A stretch of 64,000 nucleotides of DNA. Source: Mycolicibacter terrae. GTDB lineage: Bacteria > Actinomycetota > Actinomycetes > Mycobacteriales > Mycobacteriaceae. Under the pieces are notes generated by a model. That model was not told where the DNA came from, did no database searches, and was given only the letters and a program-made list of their open reading frames with translations. The stretch spans positions 3,968,001-4,032,000 of the forward strand of contig NZ_AP022564.1 of the NCBI RefSeq assembly GCF_010727125.1. Direction: 5' to 3'. Below are positions 32,364 through 41,300 of the stretch, piece by piece (the stretch's first letter is position 1; every line of letters starts with the position of its first letter). A program made the translations under genes and the position numbers.

Positions 32364-33248
32364 ATGCGCATTTTCATCACCGGAGCCAGCGGAGGAATCG
32401 GGACAGCCGTCGTCTCCGAACTCATCGCTGCAGGTCATCAGGCTCTCGGTCTGGCCCGGTCCGAGGCGTCCGCCGGCCTCATCAGGCGACTGGGCGCCGA
32501 GGCGGTTTCGGGGGACCTGGCCGACACCGACATGCTGAAGCGGGTGGCCGACGACGCCGACGGTGTCATTCACCTCGCCTTCTCCAACGACTTCACCAAT
32601 CTCGAGGCCGGCATCCAGGCCGAGGCCCGCGCGATCGCGGCGGTGGGCGAAGTGCTGGTCGGCACCGGTAAGCCGCTAATACTCGCGGCGGGCACCCCAA
32701 CGGTGGCCGGCCGCCCGAGCACCGAGGAAGATCCTCCGCAGACCGAGGGCCCGGTCGGGGGCCGCGGCCGCACCTCGCAGGCCGTCGTGAAGCTGGCCGA
32801 GCACGGTGTCCGATCCGCACTCGTGCGGCTACCACGGTCGGTACACGAGGCGGGCGGGCGCTGCGGCTTCGCCAGCATGCTCATTGCGTCGGCGCGGCGC
32901 ACCGGAGTTTCGGGCTACGTCGGCGACGGCGGCCAGCGATGGCCTGCGGTGCACCGACTCGACGCGGCACGGCTTTTCCGGATCGCTGTTGAAGAGGCGC
33001 CGGCCGGTTCGATATTGCACGCCGTCGCCGACCAAGGTGATCCGATGCGTGAGATCGCCGAAGTCATCGGCAGCCGGCTGCGCCTACCGGTCCAGCCCGT
33101 CGCGGCAGAGTCTTACGGCGTACTCGGCGCCATCTTCGCCGTCGACCAGCCCTCCTCCAGTGCACTCACCCGCAAGCGGTTCGGCTGGCAGCCCAGCCAT
33201 CCCAGCCTGCTCGCTGATCTCAGCGCGGGGGGCTACCCGGACCTGTGA
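32364..33248 (+). CDS. NAD(P)-dependent epimerase/dehydratase-like (extended SDR) protein
   Basis: The 294-residue protein starts MRIFITGASGGIGTAVVSEL with the Rossmann glycine motif. It continues with DGVIHLAFSNDF, ALVRLPRSVH and WPAVHRLDAARLF, typical of atypical/extended SDRs. The active-site Tyr-x-x-x-Lys is not clear (RTSQAVVK is in its place), so it may be an atypical NAD(P)-binding regulator or reductase. It is divergent from its probable TetR repressor. Confidence 0.82.
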   Translation: MRIFITGASGGIGTAVVSELIAAGHQALGLARSEASAGLIRRLGAEAVSGDLADTDMLKRVADDADGVIHLAFSNDFTNLEAGIQAEARAIAAVGEVLVGTGKPLILAAGTPTVAGRPSTEEDPPQTEGPVGGRGRTSQAVVKLAEHGVRSALVRLPRSVHEAGGRCGFASMLIASARRTGVSGYVGDGGQRWPAVHRLDAARLFRIAVEEAPAGSILHAVADQGDPMREIAEVIGSRLRLPVQPVAAESYGVLGAIFAVDQPSSSALTRKRFGWQPSHPSLLADLSAGGYPDL

Positions 33249-33260
33249 GGAAGGGCCCGC

Positions 33261-33406
33261 CGGCCTTCGACATCGACGGCTCGCTGATCCTCAAGTCCAA
33301 TAAAGTTGCTGGCCTTTGCCGAGGGATCTATCGGCGCAGTTCCGCGGATAGGACGACGTGACGAAACAGCAAGCGCGGTTCGCGCATTACGACCGCCCGG
33401 AGGGGC
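33261..33406 (+). pseudogene. Decayed partial copy of the gene at 33999-34340
   Basis: This stretch repeats the end of the unknown gene at about 34158-34312. Shared pieces are TTCGACATCGACG, ATCCTCAAGTCCAA, GACGACGTGACGAAA and CATTACGACCGCCCGGAGG. Small insertions and deletions break the frame (for example, FDIDGSLILKSNK is followed by frameshifted text). It reads as an old tandem duplication that has decayed. Confidence 0.65.
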
Positions 33407-33430
33407 GTTTCGCGCTTCCGGCTCACGCTC

Positions 33431-33601
33431 ATGCAATTGTTCAGTCAACTAGTTAACGACCGCTTCGCCGCGTTCGCGCGCGACTGTGACGCGTACGGCA
33501 AACAGGTCAGTGATCCGGCCGAACTGAATTCCGTTATCGCCGAAGCCCTCAACCACTCGGGGCCGTTGGTGGAGATACTGACCGATGCCCGGTCGACCTA
33601 G
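33431..33601 (+). pseudogene. C-terminal fragment resembling a thiamine-diphosphate enzyme
   Basis: The plus-strand frame ending in TAG at 33599-33601 gives about 56 residues, including RFAAFARDCDAYGKQVSDPA and SVIAEALNHSGPLVEILTDA. This looks like the C-terminus of a pyruvate oxidase/acetolactate synthase-type enzyme (DFAAxAxAxGxxGxxVxDPxEL, then PxxVEVxTD). No upstream body of such an enzyme is present, so it is a remnant. The family call is from pattern memory. Confidence 0.45.
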
Positions 33602-33603
33602 CG

Positions 33604-33954
33604 TCGCTATCCCGACGGGTTGAGCACCGTCCACATCCGGATGATTCGGTCGTTCGCAATCTCGGCCACATCGAAGCCGGAAGCCACAGTGGCGTCGTCG
33701 GGCGTGCGGGCCTCCCATGCCAGAAAACCCAGCCCGCGGGTCTGGCGAACCGGGCCGGCCTTCACGAAAGGTAGACCGCGCAGCTTTTCCTGTAGTTCAG
33801 TGGCCTTGGCGATCCAGCTCCTGGTGGCCGGTGGCGACGCCCTCGCCGTCGATCCACTGCACGTCTGCCGAATCGGTGGTGGCGATCGCCGCAACGTCCC
33901 GGGCTGCGACCGCACACGGGCGGGCCAAGGCCGCGCTGTCACCCCTGGACGCGG
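33604..33954 (-). pseudogene. Frameshifted SnoaL-like (NTF2-fold) remnant
   Basis: On the minus strand one frame gives ARDVAAIATTDSADVQWIDG and VATGHQELDRQ. A neighbouring frame continues as IAKATELQEKLRGLPFVKAG and WEARTPDDATVASGFDVAEI to the stop. Joined, they read like one small SnoaL/NTF2-fold protein with a frameshift near 33815. An intact ORF of 111 residues exists (33607-33942), but its first half is in the wrong frame. There is also an in-frame stop just upstream of the remnant. Confidence 0.5.
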
Positions 33955-33998
33955 CAGGCTCAGAGGTCGCGGAAGCGGAGCCGAGTAGCCTCCCCTCG

Positions 33999-34340
33999 GT
34001 GACCTTCTACTTGGTGATCCGGGACTTCGACAACGAAACCCGCGAGGAAGGGCCCGAGCTCGCCCGGGCGGAACCGTCGGCCGTAGCCGCCGCGCTGCAA
34101 CCGTTCCGTCCCGGCCACGAGGCCGTTTTGGCCCGGTTGCAAAAGGCGCTGGACGGCGCCCCGCCGCGGGTCTTCGACATCGACGACCCGCAGATCCTCA
34201 AGTCCAAGCAGTTGCTGCTCTTTGCCGACGACCTGTCTGTGCAGTTCAGCGGATATGACGACGTGACGAAAGAGGAAGCGCGGTACGCACATTACGACCG
34301 CCCGGAGGACCCGATCCGGTTCTCCGATGTTGCAGACTGA
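33999..34340 (+). CDS. Hypothetical protein (113 residues)
   Basis: I do not recognise this family. The GTG at 33999 gives MTFYLVIRDFDNETREEG as N-terminus. The middle holds RVFDIDDPQILKSKQLLLFA, and the acidic end is RPEDPIRFSDVAD. There is no signal peptide or membrane helix. A decayed copy of its last 150 bases lies about 0.9 kb upstream. It converges on the SDR gene, with one base between the stops. Confidence 0.55.
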   Translation: MTFYLVIRDFDNETREEGPELARAEPSAVAAALQPFRPGHEAVLARLQKALDGAPPRVFDIDDPQILKSKQLLLFADDLSVQFSGYDDVTKEEARYAHYDRPEDPIRFSDVAD

Positions 34341-34341
34341 C

Positions 34342-35112
34342 TCAGTTGATCGTGAACCCGCCGTCGACGACGACGGTCTGCCCGGTGACGTAACCACCGG
34401 CATCCGAGGCCAGCCATACGGCCGTGGCCGCGAGTTCCTCGGGGTCTCCCATCCGGCCCAGCACGATGCGGTGCGAGACGCTTTCCAGATAGCCCGGACG
34501 GTACTGTTCGGTCATCTCCGATGCGAAGAATCCGGGAGCGATCGCGTTGACCCGGATGCCTTTGCGGCTCCCCCACTGCTGAGCCAGATCCCGCGTCAGC
34601 CCGATCAGCCCGGCCTTGCTGGCGGCATACGCCGCTTGCGGCAGCCCCGCCGTGGTCAGTCCCAGGACGCTGGAGATGTTGACGATCGCCGACCCCGGTC
34701 CCATCACTCGCCCGCAGGCCTGCGCGGCCCAGTAGGCCCCGTTGAGATTGATGTCGATCACCTCGCGGAACTGCTCCGGCGTTTCCCGGGTGGCGGGGTG
34801 CGCGGTTCCGATGCCGGCGTTGTTGATCAGCACATCGACCCGCCCGAAGCGCTCCATCGCGGCCTCCACCATGCGGGTGGCCGCCGCCGGATCGGCGACA
34901 TCGGTCGCCACCGGCAGGGCCGCGCGTCCCGTTCCGGCGACCAGCTCGGCGGCATCGGCGAGCTTCTCCACCCGCCGCGCGGCCAGCACCACGTCGGCGC
35001 CGGCCTCGGCGAACGCCCGGGCGAAATACACACCCAGACCCGAGGACGCCCCGGTCACCACCGCGACCCGGCCGTCCATCCGGAATTTGTCCAGTACACC
35101 CACCCGATTCAC
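34342..35112 (-). CDS. Short-chain dehydrogenase/reductase
   Basis: The 256-residue classical SDR has VVTGASSGLGVYFARAF (TGxxxGxG), NNAGIG, a catalytic Ser in NISSVLG, and YAASKAG as YxxxK. It ends YVTGQTVVVDGGFTIN. The start is a GTG at 35112 or 35103. It is the third gene after the acyl-CoA dehydrogenase and the kinase-like gene, 13 bases from the latter, so all three are probably one operon. It may oxidise or reduce a hydroxyacyl intermediate; the substrate is unknown. Confidence 0.9.
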   Translation of the reverse strand: MNRVGVLDKFRMDGRVAVVTGASSGLGVYFARAFAEAGADVVLAARRVEKLADAAELVAGTGRAALPVATDVADPAAATRMVEAAMERFGRVDVLINNAGIGTAHPATRETPEQFREVIDINLNGAYWAAQACGRVMGPGSAIVNISSVLGLTTAGLPQAAYAASKAGLIGLTRDLAQQWGSRKGIRVNAIAPGFFASEMTEQYRPGYLESVSHRIVLGRMGDPEELAATAVWLASDAGGYVTGQTVVVDGGFTIN

Positions 35113-35125
35113 CTTTCTCGATTCG

Positions 35126-36154
35126 TCAGCGATTCAATGCTTTTCGTGCCGCGGCGATGAATTCCGGCGCGGCCTGCGCGGCCTGATCGGCATGCAGCAC
35201 GTTTCCGACGCCGTGCTGAGCCCGATGGGTGATTCCTTCGGCGATGACCCCGATCTTGAAGTTCGCCAGTGCCAAGTAGAAGTTCCAGTCCCCCAGGTCG
35301 CGTCCGGAGAGCTGCGCGTACTGCTCGGCGAGGGCATCGGCGGACGGCAGCCGAACACTGGTCCACGCGGCGGGGTGGCCGAACACGAGGTCGAACGCGG
35401 GTGACCGGTAGGCGCACATCAGGGCGATGTCGGTGAGCGGATCACCGAGCGTGGAAAGCTCCCAGTCCACGACCGCCCGGATGGTGCCGGCGTGCTCGGG
35501 ATCGCAGATGGTGTTGTCGATACGGAAGTCGCCGTGCACGACCGAGGGCTCGGCGCCTGACGGGATGGCGTCGGCGAGTGCGGCGGCCAGCTTCGCCACG
35601 TCGCCGGTGACCGCATCGTCGCTCTCGCGGGTCCGCACCAGGTCCCACTGGCGGGCCCACAGCTGAACCTGGCGTTCCAGGAATCCGTCCGGCCTGCCGA
35701 AGGATTCCAGCCCCACCGCACGGTAGTCGACCGCATGAAGGTCGACGAGTATGCGTACCAGCGCTGCGGCGCTGGCGGCCAATTCGGCGTCGGACAGCGC
35801 ATCGAGATCGTCGGTGTGCCGGAACACCCGGCCGGTCACGAACTCGGTCACGGTCAGCGGCGCACCGCACACCGTGCCGTCGGCGTCGAACGCAACGGGC
35901 CGGGCGATCGGCACGTTGGTGCCGAACAGCCCCCGGGTGACCACGAATTCGCGGCCCACATCGTGCGCCGACGGTGTCAGGCCGCCAAGCGGCGGCCTGC
36001 GGACAACCCACGCCGACACCTCGTCGCTGACCTTGAAGGTGAGGTTGGACCGGCCACCGGCGATCAGTTCGACGGCGAGGTCACCCCGAACCGGTACGTC
36101 GCGGTCGATGAGGTACCGGCGCAGGGCGGCCGGATCCAGGCCTTCGACCGTCAC
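35126..36154 (-). CDS. APH-fold phosphotransferase family protein (ACAD10/11 kinase-like)
   Basis: The 342-residue protein has the aminoglycoside-phosphotransferase/choline-kinase fold. It has VIAGGRSNLTF-like nucleotide loop text (ELIAGGRSNLTFKVSD), the catalytic VVHGDFRIDNTICD and the metal-binding VVDWELSTLGDPLTDIALM. The GTG at 36154 overlaps the stop of the acyl-CoA dehydrogenase gene (GTGA). In animal ACAD10 and ACAD11 a kinase domain like this is fused to an acyl-CoA dehydrogenase and acts on hydroxyacyl-CoAs. Here the two are separate, overlapping genes. It is unlikely to be an antibiotic-resistance enzyme. Confidence 0.87.
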   Translation of the reverse strand: MTVEGLDPAALRRYLIDRDVPVRGDLAVELIAGGRSNLTFKVSDEVSAWVVRRPPLGGLTPSAHDVGREFVVTRGLFGTNVPIARPVAFDADGTVCGAPLTVTEFVTGRVFRHTDDLDALSDAELAASAAALVRILVDLHAVDYRAVGLESFGRPDGFLERQVQLWARQWDLVRTRESDDAVTGDVAKLAAALADAIPSGAEPSVVHGDFRIDNTICDPEHAGTIRAVVDWELSTLGDPLTDIALMCAYRSPAFDLVFGHPAAWTSVRLPSADALAEQYAQLSGRDLGDWNFYLALANFKIGVIAEGITHRAQHGVGNVLHADQAAQAAPEFIAAARKALNR

Positions 36155-37362
36155 TGCTGAGTCGCCTTGAGCGCCCGTCGGGCCGCACCGATGCGGCGTT
36201 TGGCAATCGCCCAGCGGTGCACCTCCGAGGGGCCATCGTAAACACGGAACGGACGGACCTCCCGGGACAGCCGCGCGGGCGGCAGATCCTCGGTGACGCC
36301 GAGCGCGCCACACATCTGCACGCTGCGGTCGACGATGCGGAAGATCGCCTCGGCGGCGAAGGTCTTCGCGATCGATGTCGCGTCGCCTGCACTGCCGCCC
36401 TGGTCCAGTTCCCAGCAGGCCCGCACCAGCAGCGCCCGGGTCGCGGCGATGTCGATTTCGTTGTCGGCCACCATGTGCTGGATCATGCCCAGATCACCGA
36501 GCGCGGATCCGAACGCCTGACGCTGCACGACATGGGCGAGCGCGGTGTCATGCCCACGGCGGGCCGCGCCCAGCCACCGCATCACATGCGTCATGCGGGC
36601 GGGGCCAAGGCGGACCTGGGCGTACTCGAAGCCGCGGTCCACCTCGCCGAGCACCGCATCCTCGGGAACCCGCACGTCGTCGAAGAGCACCTCGCAGTGA
36701 CCACCCACCATGGAGCGGTCGAGGGTCGGTATGTGCCGGCCGACGGTCAGGCCGGGGCTGTCGGCGGGGACCAGGAACATGGTGGCGCCACCACGCTGTC
36801 CGGCCTCCCCGGAGGTTCGGGCCATCACGATGAAGAAGGCGGCGCCGTCCGCACCGGTGATGTACCACTTCCGTCCGCTGATGTACCAGTCTCCGGACCG
36901 GCGTTCGGCTTTGGTGGCCAGCGCCGCTGGATCCGAGCCGGCACCGGGCGCCGGTTCGGTCATCGCGAAGGCGGACCGCACCTCGCCGGCGGCCAACGGG
37001 GCGAGGTAGCGCGCCTTCTGATCGGCGCTGGCCACCTCCGCCAGCAGATGCACGTTGCCCTCGTCCGGGGCAGCGATATTCACCGCGGCCGGACCAAAGA
37101 GTGAATATCCGGCGGCCTCGAACACCGGTGCGCGGTCGGACATGTTCAGGCCCAGGCCGCCGTATTCGACGGGGGCATGCGGTGCGAACACCCCCGCCCC
37201 GCGGGCCGCGGCCTGCAGGTCCTTGATCACCGCGTCACCGCCCGCGGCGGCGATGTCGCCACCGTGGCGGTCCTCCACGGGCAGCACCACGTCTTCGATG
37301 AATGCCTGCGTCTTTTCAACGAGCGCCGTCACGTCCGGCGAGTAGCTCAGCTCGATTGCCAT
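36151..37362 (-). CDS. Acyl-CoA dehydrogenase (ACAD10/11-like)
   Basis: The 403-residue FAD enzyme has SAFAMTEPAPGAGSDPAALA, WYISGRKWYITGADGA, and a C-terminal end VYDGPSEVHRWAIAKRRIGA. The last takes the place of the YxGTxEVxR signature. The gene order with the kinase-like protein matches the domain pairing of ACAD10/11. It is the first gene of a three-gene operon (dehydrogenase, kinase-like, SDR), divergent from the XRE-TetR regulator with about 150 bases between. Confidence 0.9.
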   Translation of the reverse strand: MAIELSYSPDVTALVEKTQAFIEDVVLPVEDRHGGDIAAAGGDAVIKDLQAAARGAGVFAPHAPVEYGGLGLNMSDRAPVFEAAGYSLFGPAAVNIAAPDEGNVHLLAEVASADQKARYLAPLAAGEVRSAFAMTEPAPGAGSDPAALATKAERRSGDWYISGRKWYITGADGAAFFIVMARTSGEAGQRGGATMFLVPADSPGLTVGRHIPTLDRSMVGGHCEVLFDDVRVPEDAVLGEVDRGFEYAQVRLGPARMTHVMRWLGAARRGHDTALAHVVQRQAFGSALGDLGMIQHMVADNEIDIAATRALLVRACWELDQGGSAGDATSIAKTFAAEAIFRIVDRSVQMCGALGVTEDLPPARLSREVRPFRVYDGPSEVHRWAIAKRRIGAARRALKATQQ

Positions 37363-37398
37363 GTCACTCCATCACCACCGTCACCTAACCGACCAATC

Positions 37399-37411
37399 GT
37401 TCGGCCCGAAC
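37399..37411. promoter_or_regulatory. Short inverted repeat in the divergent acyl-CoA dehydrogenase/regulator region
   Basis: GTTCG (37399-37403) and CGAAC (37407-37411) face each other around GCC. The site lies about 37 bases upstream of the acyl-CoA dehydrogenase start and may be an operator for the XRE-TetR protein. Confidence 0.4.
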
Positions 37412-37484
37412 AGTGCAAACCTTGGCACAGAAGGCGCTGTCCAGTCAAAACAAGGCATTGGCGAAGTCGCCCCGGGCAGCTATA

Positions 37485-37501
37485 GTTCAGTTTTTCTGAA
37501 C
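37485..37501. promoter_or_regulatory. Palindrome overlapping a -10-like element before the XRE-TetR gene
   Basis: GTTCAG (37485-37490) and CTGAAC (37496-37501) are perfect arms around TTTTT. A -10-like TATAGT lies at 37481-37486. The position, just before the Shine-Dalgarno AGGGAGG (37504-37510), suggests autorepression. Confidence 0.55.
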
Positions 37502-37513
37502 ACAGGGAGGAAA

Positions 37514-38392
37514 ATGGCGGGATCGGCCGGCGGTGTGATCCGGGCGGCGCGTCGGGCCCGGGGTCTGACCGTCCGGGAGTTGGCGCGACGGCTACAGGTC
37601 AGCGCAGCGACCGTCAGTGCCGTCGAGAACGGCAAGACCGGAATCTCGGTAACTCGTCTCCAGCAGTACGCGCAGGCGCTGGGCGTGACCGAGACCCAGA
37701 TCCTGCAGGGCACCGTCCCGGGACCCACCCCCTCGGACGACACGTCAGCCATCGAGGATCCACAGTCCGTCCACCGCGACTGGCGAACGTTTCCGCCGCT
37801 GGTTGTGGGTGCCGTGCTGAGCGCGGCCATCGATGCCTTCGTCGACACCGGCTACCACGGCAGCACCATGCGCGACGTGGCGGCACGCGCGGGCATGAGC
37901 GTGCCCGGCATCTACCACCATTACCCCGACAAGCAGGCGCTGCTGGTCGCGATCCTGGATGCGACCATGGCCGAATTGCACTGGCGTGTCGAGGCCGCCC
38001 GCACCGGTGCCGCCACCGGTATCGAGGAGGTGCGGCGCATCGTCGAGGCGCTGGCACTGTTTCACACTCATCGTCAGAAGTCGGCTTTCATCGGAGCAAG
38101 CGAGATGCGCAGCCTGACCGCGGCGAACCGGCAGCGCATTGCCGAATCCCGGAATGCCTTGCAGCACATACTCGACGCCGCTATCGACCGCGTCGCCGAT
38201 GAGGGCGGTGCCGCCGTGCTCGACGACGTCGGGGACCGCCGGATTGCCGGGCGCGCCATCGCGACGATGTGCACATCGCTGCCGCAATGGTTCAATGCCG
38301 CCGGCCCGGCGACACCCGAGGAGACCGCGCACGCCTACGCCGAGTTCGCGGTATCGCTGCTGACGAAGCAGAATATGAACCGTGTCGGGTAA
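37514..38392 (+). CDS. Fused XRE-TetR transcriptional regulator
   Basis: The 292-residue protein carries two DNA-binding domains. Residues about 7-62 are an XRE/Cro helix-turn-helix (RAARRARGLTVRELARRL, SAATVSAVENGKTGISVTRL). Residues about 98-150 are a TetR domain (STMRDVAARAGMSVPGIYHH then YPDKQALLVAIL), and a TetR ligand domain follows. The ATG at 37514 has AGGGAGG just upstream; the longer open frame starts inside the divergent gene. It is divergent from the acyl-CoA dehydrogenase operon, and its end overlaps oplA by 11 bases, so it may control both. Confidence 0.88.
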   Translation: MAGSAGGVIRAARRARGLTVRELARRLQVSAATVSAVENGKTGISVTRLQQYAQALGVTETQILQGTVPGPTPSDDTSAIEDPQSVHRDWRTFPPLVVGAVLSAAIDAFVDTGYHGSTMRDVAARAGMSVPGIYHHYPDKQALLVAILDATMAELHWRVEAARTGAATGIEEVRRIVEALALFHTHRQKSAFIGASEMRSLTAANRQRIAESRNALQHILDAAIDRVADEGGAAVLDDVGDRRIAGRAIATMCTSLPQWFNAAGPATPEETAHAYAEFAVSLLTKQNMNRVG

Positions 38393-41300
38393 GTGGCAGT
38401 TCTGGATCGACCGGGGCGGCACCTTCACCGACATCGTGGCCCGGCGGCCCGACGGCCAGCTGGTCACCCACAAGCTGCTCTCGGAGAACCCGGCACAGTA
38501 CCGAGATGCCGCGGTGGCCGGCATCCGCGCGCTGCTGGGAGTCCCCGACGAGACTCCGATTCCGGCCGGGATCATCGACGCGGTGCGGATGGGCACGACG
38601 GTGGCCACCAACGCCCTGCTCGAGCGCGCCGGGGAGCGCACCGTGCTGGTCATCACCCGCGGCTTCGGCGACGCGCTGCGGATCGCCTACCAGAACCGGC
38701 CCCGCATCTTCGATCGGCACATCGTGCTGCCCGAGCAGCTCTACGAGCAGGTCATCGAGGTCGACGAACGCATCGGTGCGGACGGCAGCGTGCTGCGCCC
38801 GCCGGACCTGGAGACCCTGGGCGACGCGCTGCGCGCGGCTCACGCCGACGGGATTCGTGCGCTCGCGGTGGTGTGCCTGCACAGCTATCGAAACCCTTTG
38901 CACGAACGCGCCATCGGTGCGCTGGCCGAACAATTGGGCTTCACCCAGATCTCGCTGTCGTGCGATGTCAGCCCACTACCGAAACTGATTCCGCGCGGCG
39001 ACACCGCAGTCGTCGACGCCTACCTGTCGCCGGTGCTGCGCCGCTACGTCGCTCAGGTCGCCGATCAGCTCGGCGGAGTGCGGCTGATGTTCATGCAGTC
39101 CAACGGCGGACTGGCCGCCGCCGACCACTTCCGCGGCAAGGACGCCATCCTGTCCGGCCCCGCCGGCGGAATCGTCGGGATGGTGCGGATGTCGGCGCTG
39201 GCCGGATTCGACTCGGTGATCGGGTTCGACATGGGCGGAACCTCCACCGACGTCTCGCATTACAGCGTGGGATCCGGTGGATACGAGCGGGTGTTCACCG
39301 CCGAGGTCGCCGGGGTGCGGCTGCGGGCCCCGATGCTGCACATCCACACCGTTGCCGCCGGAGGCGGCTCGATCCTGCACTTCGACGGCAGCCGGTATCG
39401 GGTGGGTCCGGAATCCGCGGGCGCCGATCCGGGACCGGCCTGCTACCGGCGCGGCGGGCCGCTGACCGTCACCGACGCCAATGTGATGCTGGGACGCATT
39501 CAACCGGCGCACTTTCCGGCGGTGTTCGGACCCGATGGCGATCAACCGCTGGATGCCGCGACGGTGCGACAGGCCTTCACCCGGCTTTCTGCCGAAATCC
39601 GTTCGGCCACCGCTGATGACCGCAGCCCGGAGCAGGTGGCCGAGGGGTTCCTGCGCATCGCGGTGGCGAACATGGCCAACGCGGTCAAGACGATCTCGGT
39701 GGCCAAGGGCCACGACATCACCCGCTACGCGCTGACCACCTTCGGCGGCGCCGGTGGACAGCACGCCTGCGCGGTCGCCGACGAACTGAGCATCCGCACC
39801 GTGCTGGTGCCACCGATGGCCGGTGTGCTGTCCGCCCTGGGCATCGGGTTGGCCGACACCACCGTCATGCGGGAGCAGGCGATAGAGGCCCGGCTCGAAT
39901 CCGATGCCACCGACCTGGTGCGGGTAGCCGACGAGCTCGAGCAGCGGGCCCGCGCCGAGCTTGCCGCCCAAGACGTTCCGGCCGGCCGGATGCGGGTGGT
40001 GCGTCGGGTTCACCTGCGCTACCAGGGCACCGACACGTCGATACCGGTCGAGCTCGGCGACGTCGGCCAGATGAGGACGGCATTCGAAGCCATCCACCGC
40101 GGCATGTATTCGTTCTTGATGGACCGTCCGCTGATCGCCGAAGCGGTCGCGGTCGAAGCCACCGGGCTCACCGAACAACCCGACCTGACAGGCATTGCCG
40201 AGATCGCACCGCCGGGAACCGAAGCAGTTCGCCTCTACACCGGCGGCCGCTGGCGCGAGGCCCCGCTGCGCCGCCGGGAATCGCTCACCCAGGCCGACCT
40301 GGTGACCGGGCCGGCCATCATCGCCGAGGACAACGCGACCACCGTCGTCGACGACGGCTGGCAGGCCGGTCTGACCGCCGACGGGCAGCTGGTGCTGAGG
40401 CGAACGACCGCGGCCGCACCGGTGGATGCCGGCACCGATGCCGATCCGGTGCTGCTGGAGATCTTCAACAACCTGTTCATGGCCATCGCCGAGCAGATGG
40501 GCACCCGACTGGAAGCCACCGCTCAATCGGTGAACATCCGTGAGCGGCTGGACTTCTCCTGCGCACTGTTCGACGCGGACGGCAACCTGGTCGCCAACGC
40601 ACCGCACATCCCCGTACATCTGGGGTCGATGGGCGCCACCGTCAAGGAGGTGATCGCCCGGCGGGCCGGGCAGATGCGGCCCGGCCAGGTCTACGCGGTC
40701 AACGATCCCTACCACGGTGGTACGCACCTGCCGGACATCACCGTCGTCACCCCGGTCTACCCCGACTCGGCGAAACCGGGCGACCCGGTGTTGTTCTTCG
40801 TGGCGTCCCGGGGCCACCACGCCGAAATCGGCGGGACCACACCGGGCTCCATGCCCGCGGACAGTCGCACCGTCGAGGAGGAAGGCGCCCTGTTCGATAA
40901 TTGGCTGCTGGTCGACGACGGACGGTTGCGCGAAGCGCAGACCCGATCACTGCTCACCGGAGGCCGGTTCCCCTCGCGCAGCCCCGATACGAATCTCGCG
41001 GACCTGCGAGCTCAGATCGCCGCCAACCAGAAGGGGATCGACGAGATCCAGGCCATGATCGCCCATTTCGGGCTGGATGTGGTGCAGGCCTACATGCGCC
41101 ACGTCCAGGACAACGCCGAGGAGGCGGTGCGACGCGTCATCGATTCCCTCGACGACGGCCAGTACCGCTATGTGATGGATTCCGGGGCGACGATCGCTGT
41201 GCGGGTGACCGTCGACCGGGACGCGCGGAGCGCCACCATCGACTTCGACGGAACCTCGCCGCAGCTGGCAACGAACTTCAACGCGCCGTCGTCGGTGGCC

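Noticed and set aside
35126..36154. The APH-fold gene as an aminoglycoside resistance kinase.
   Set aside because: It overlaps an acyl-CoA dehydrogenase gene and matches the ACAD10/11 kinase-like group rather than resistance enzymes.
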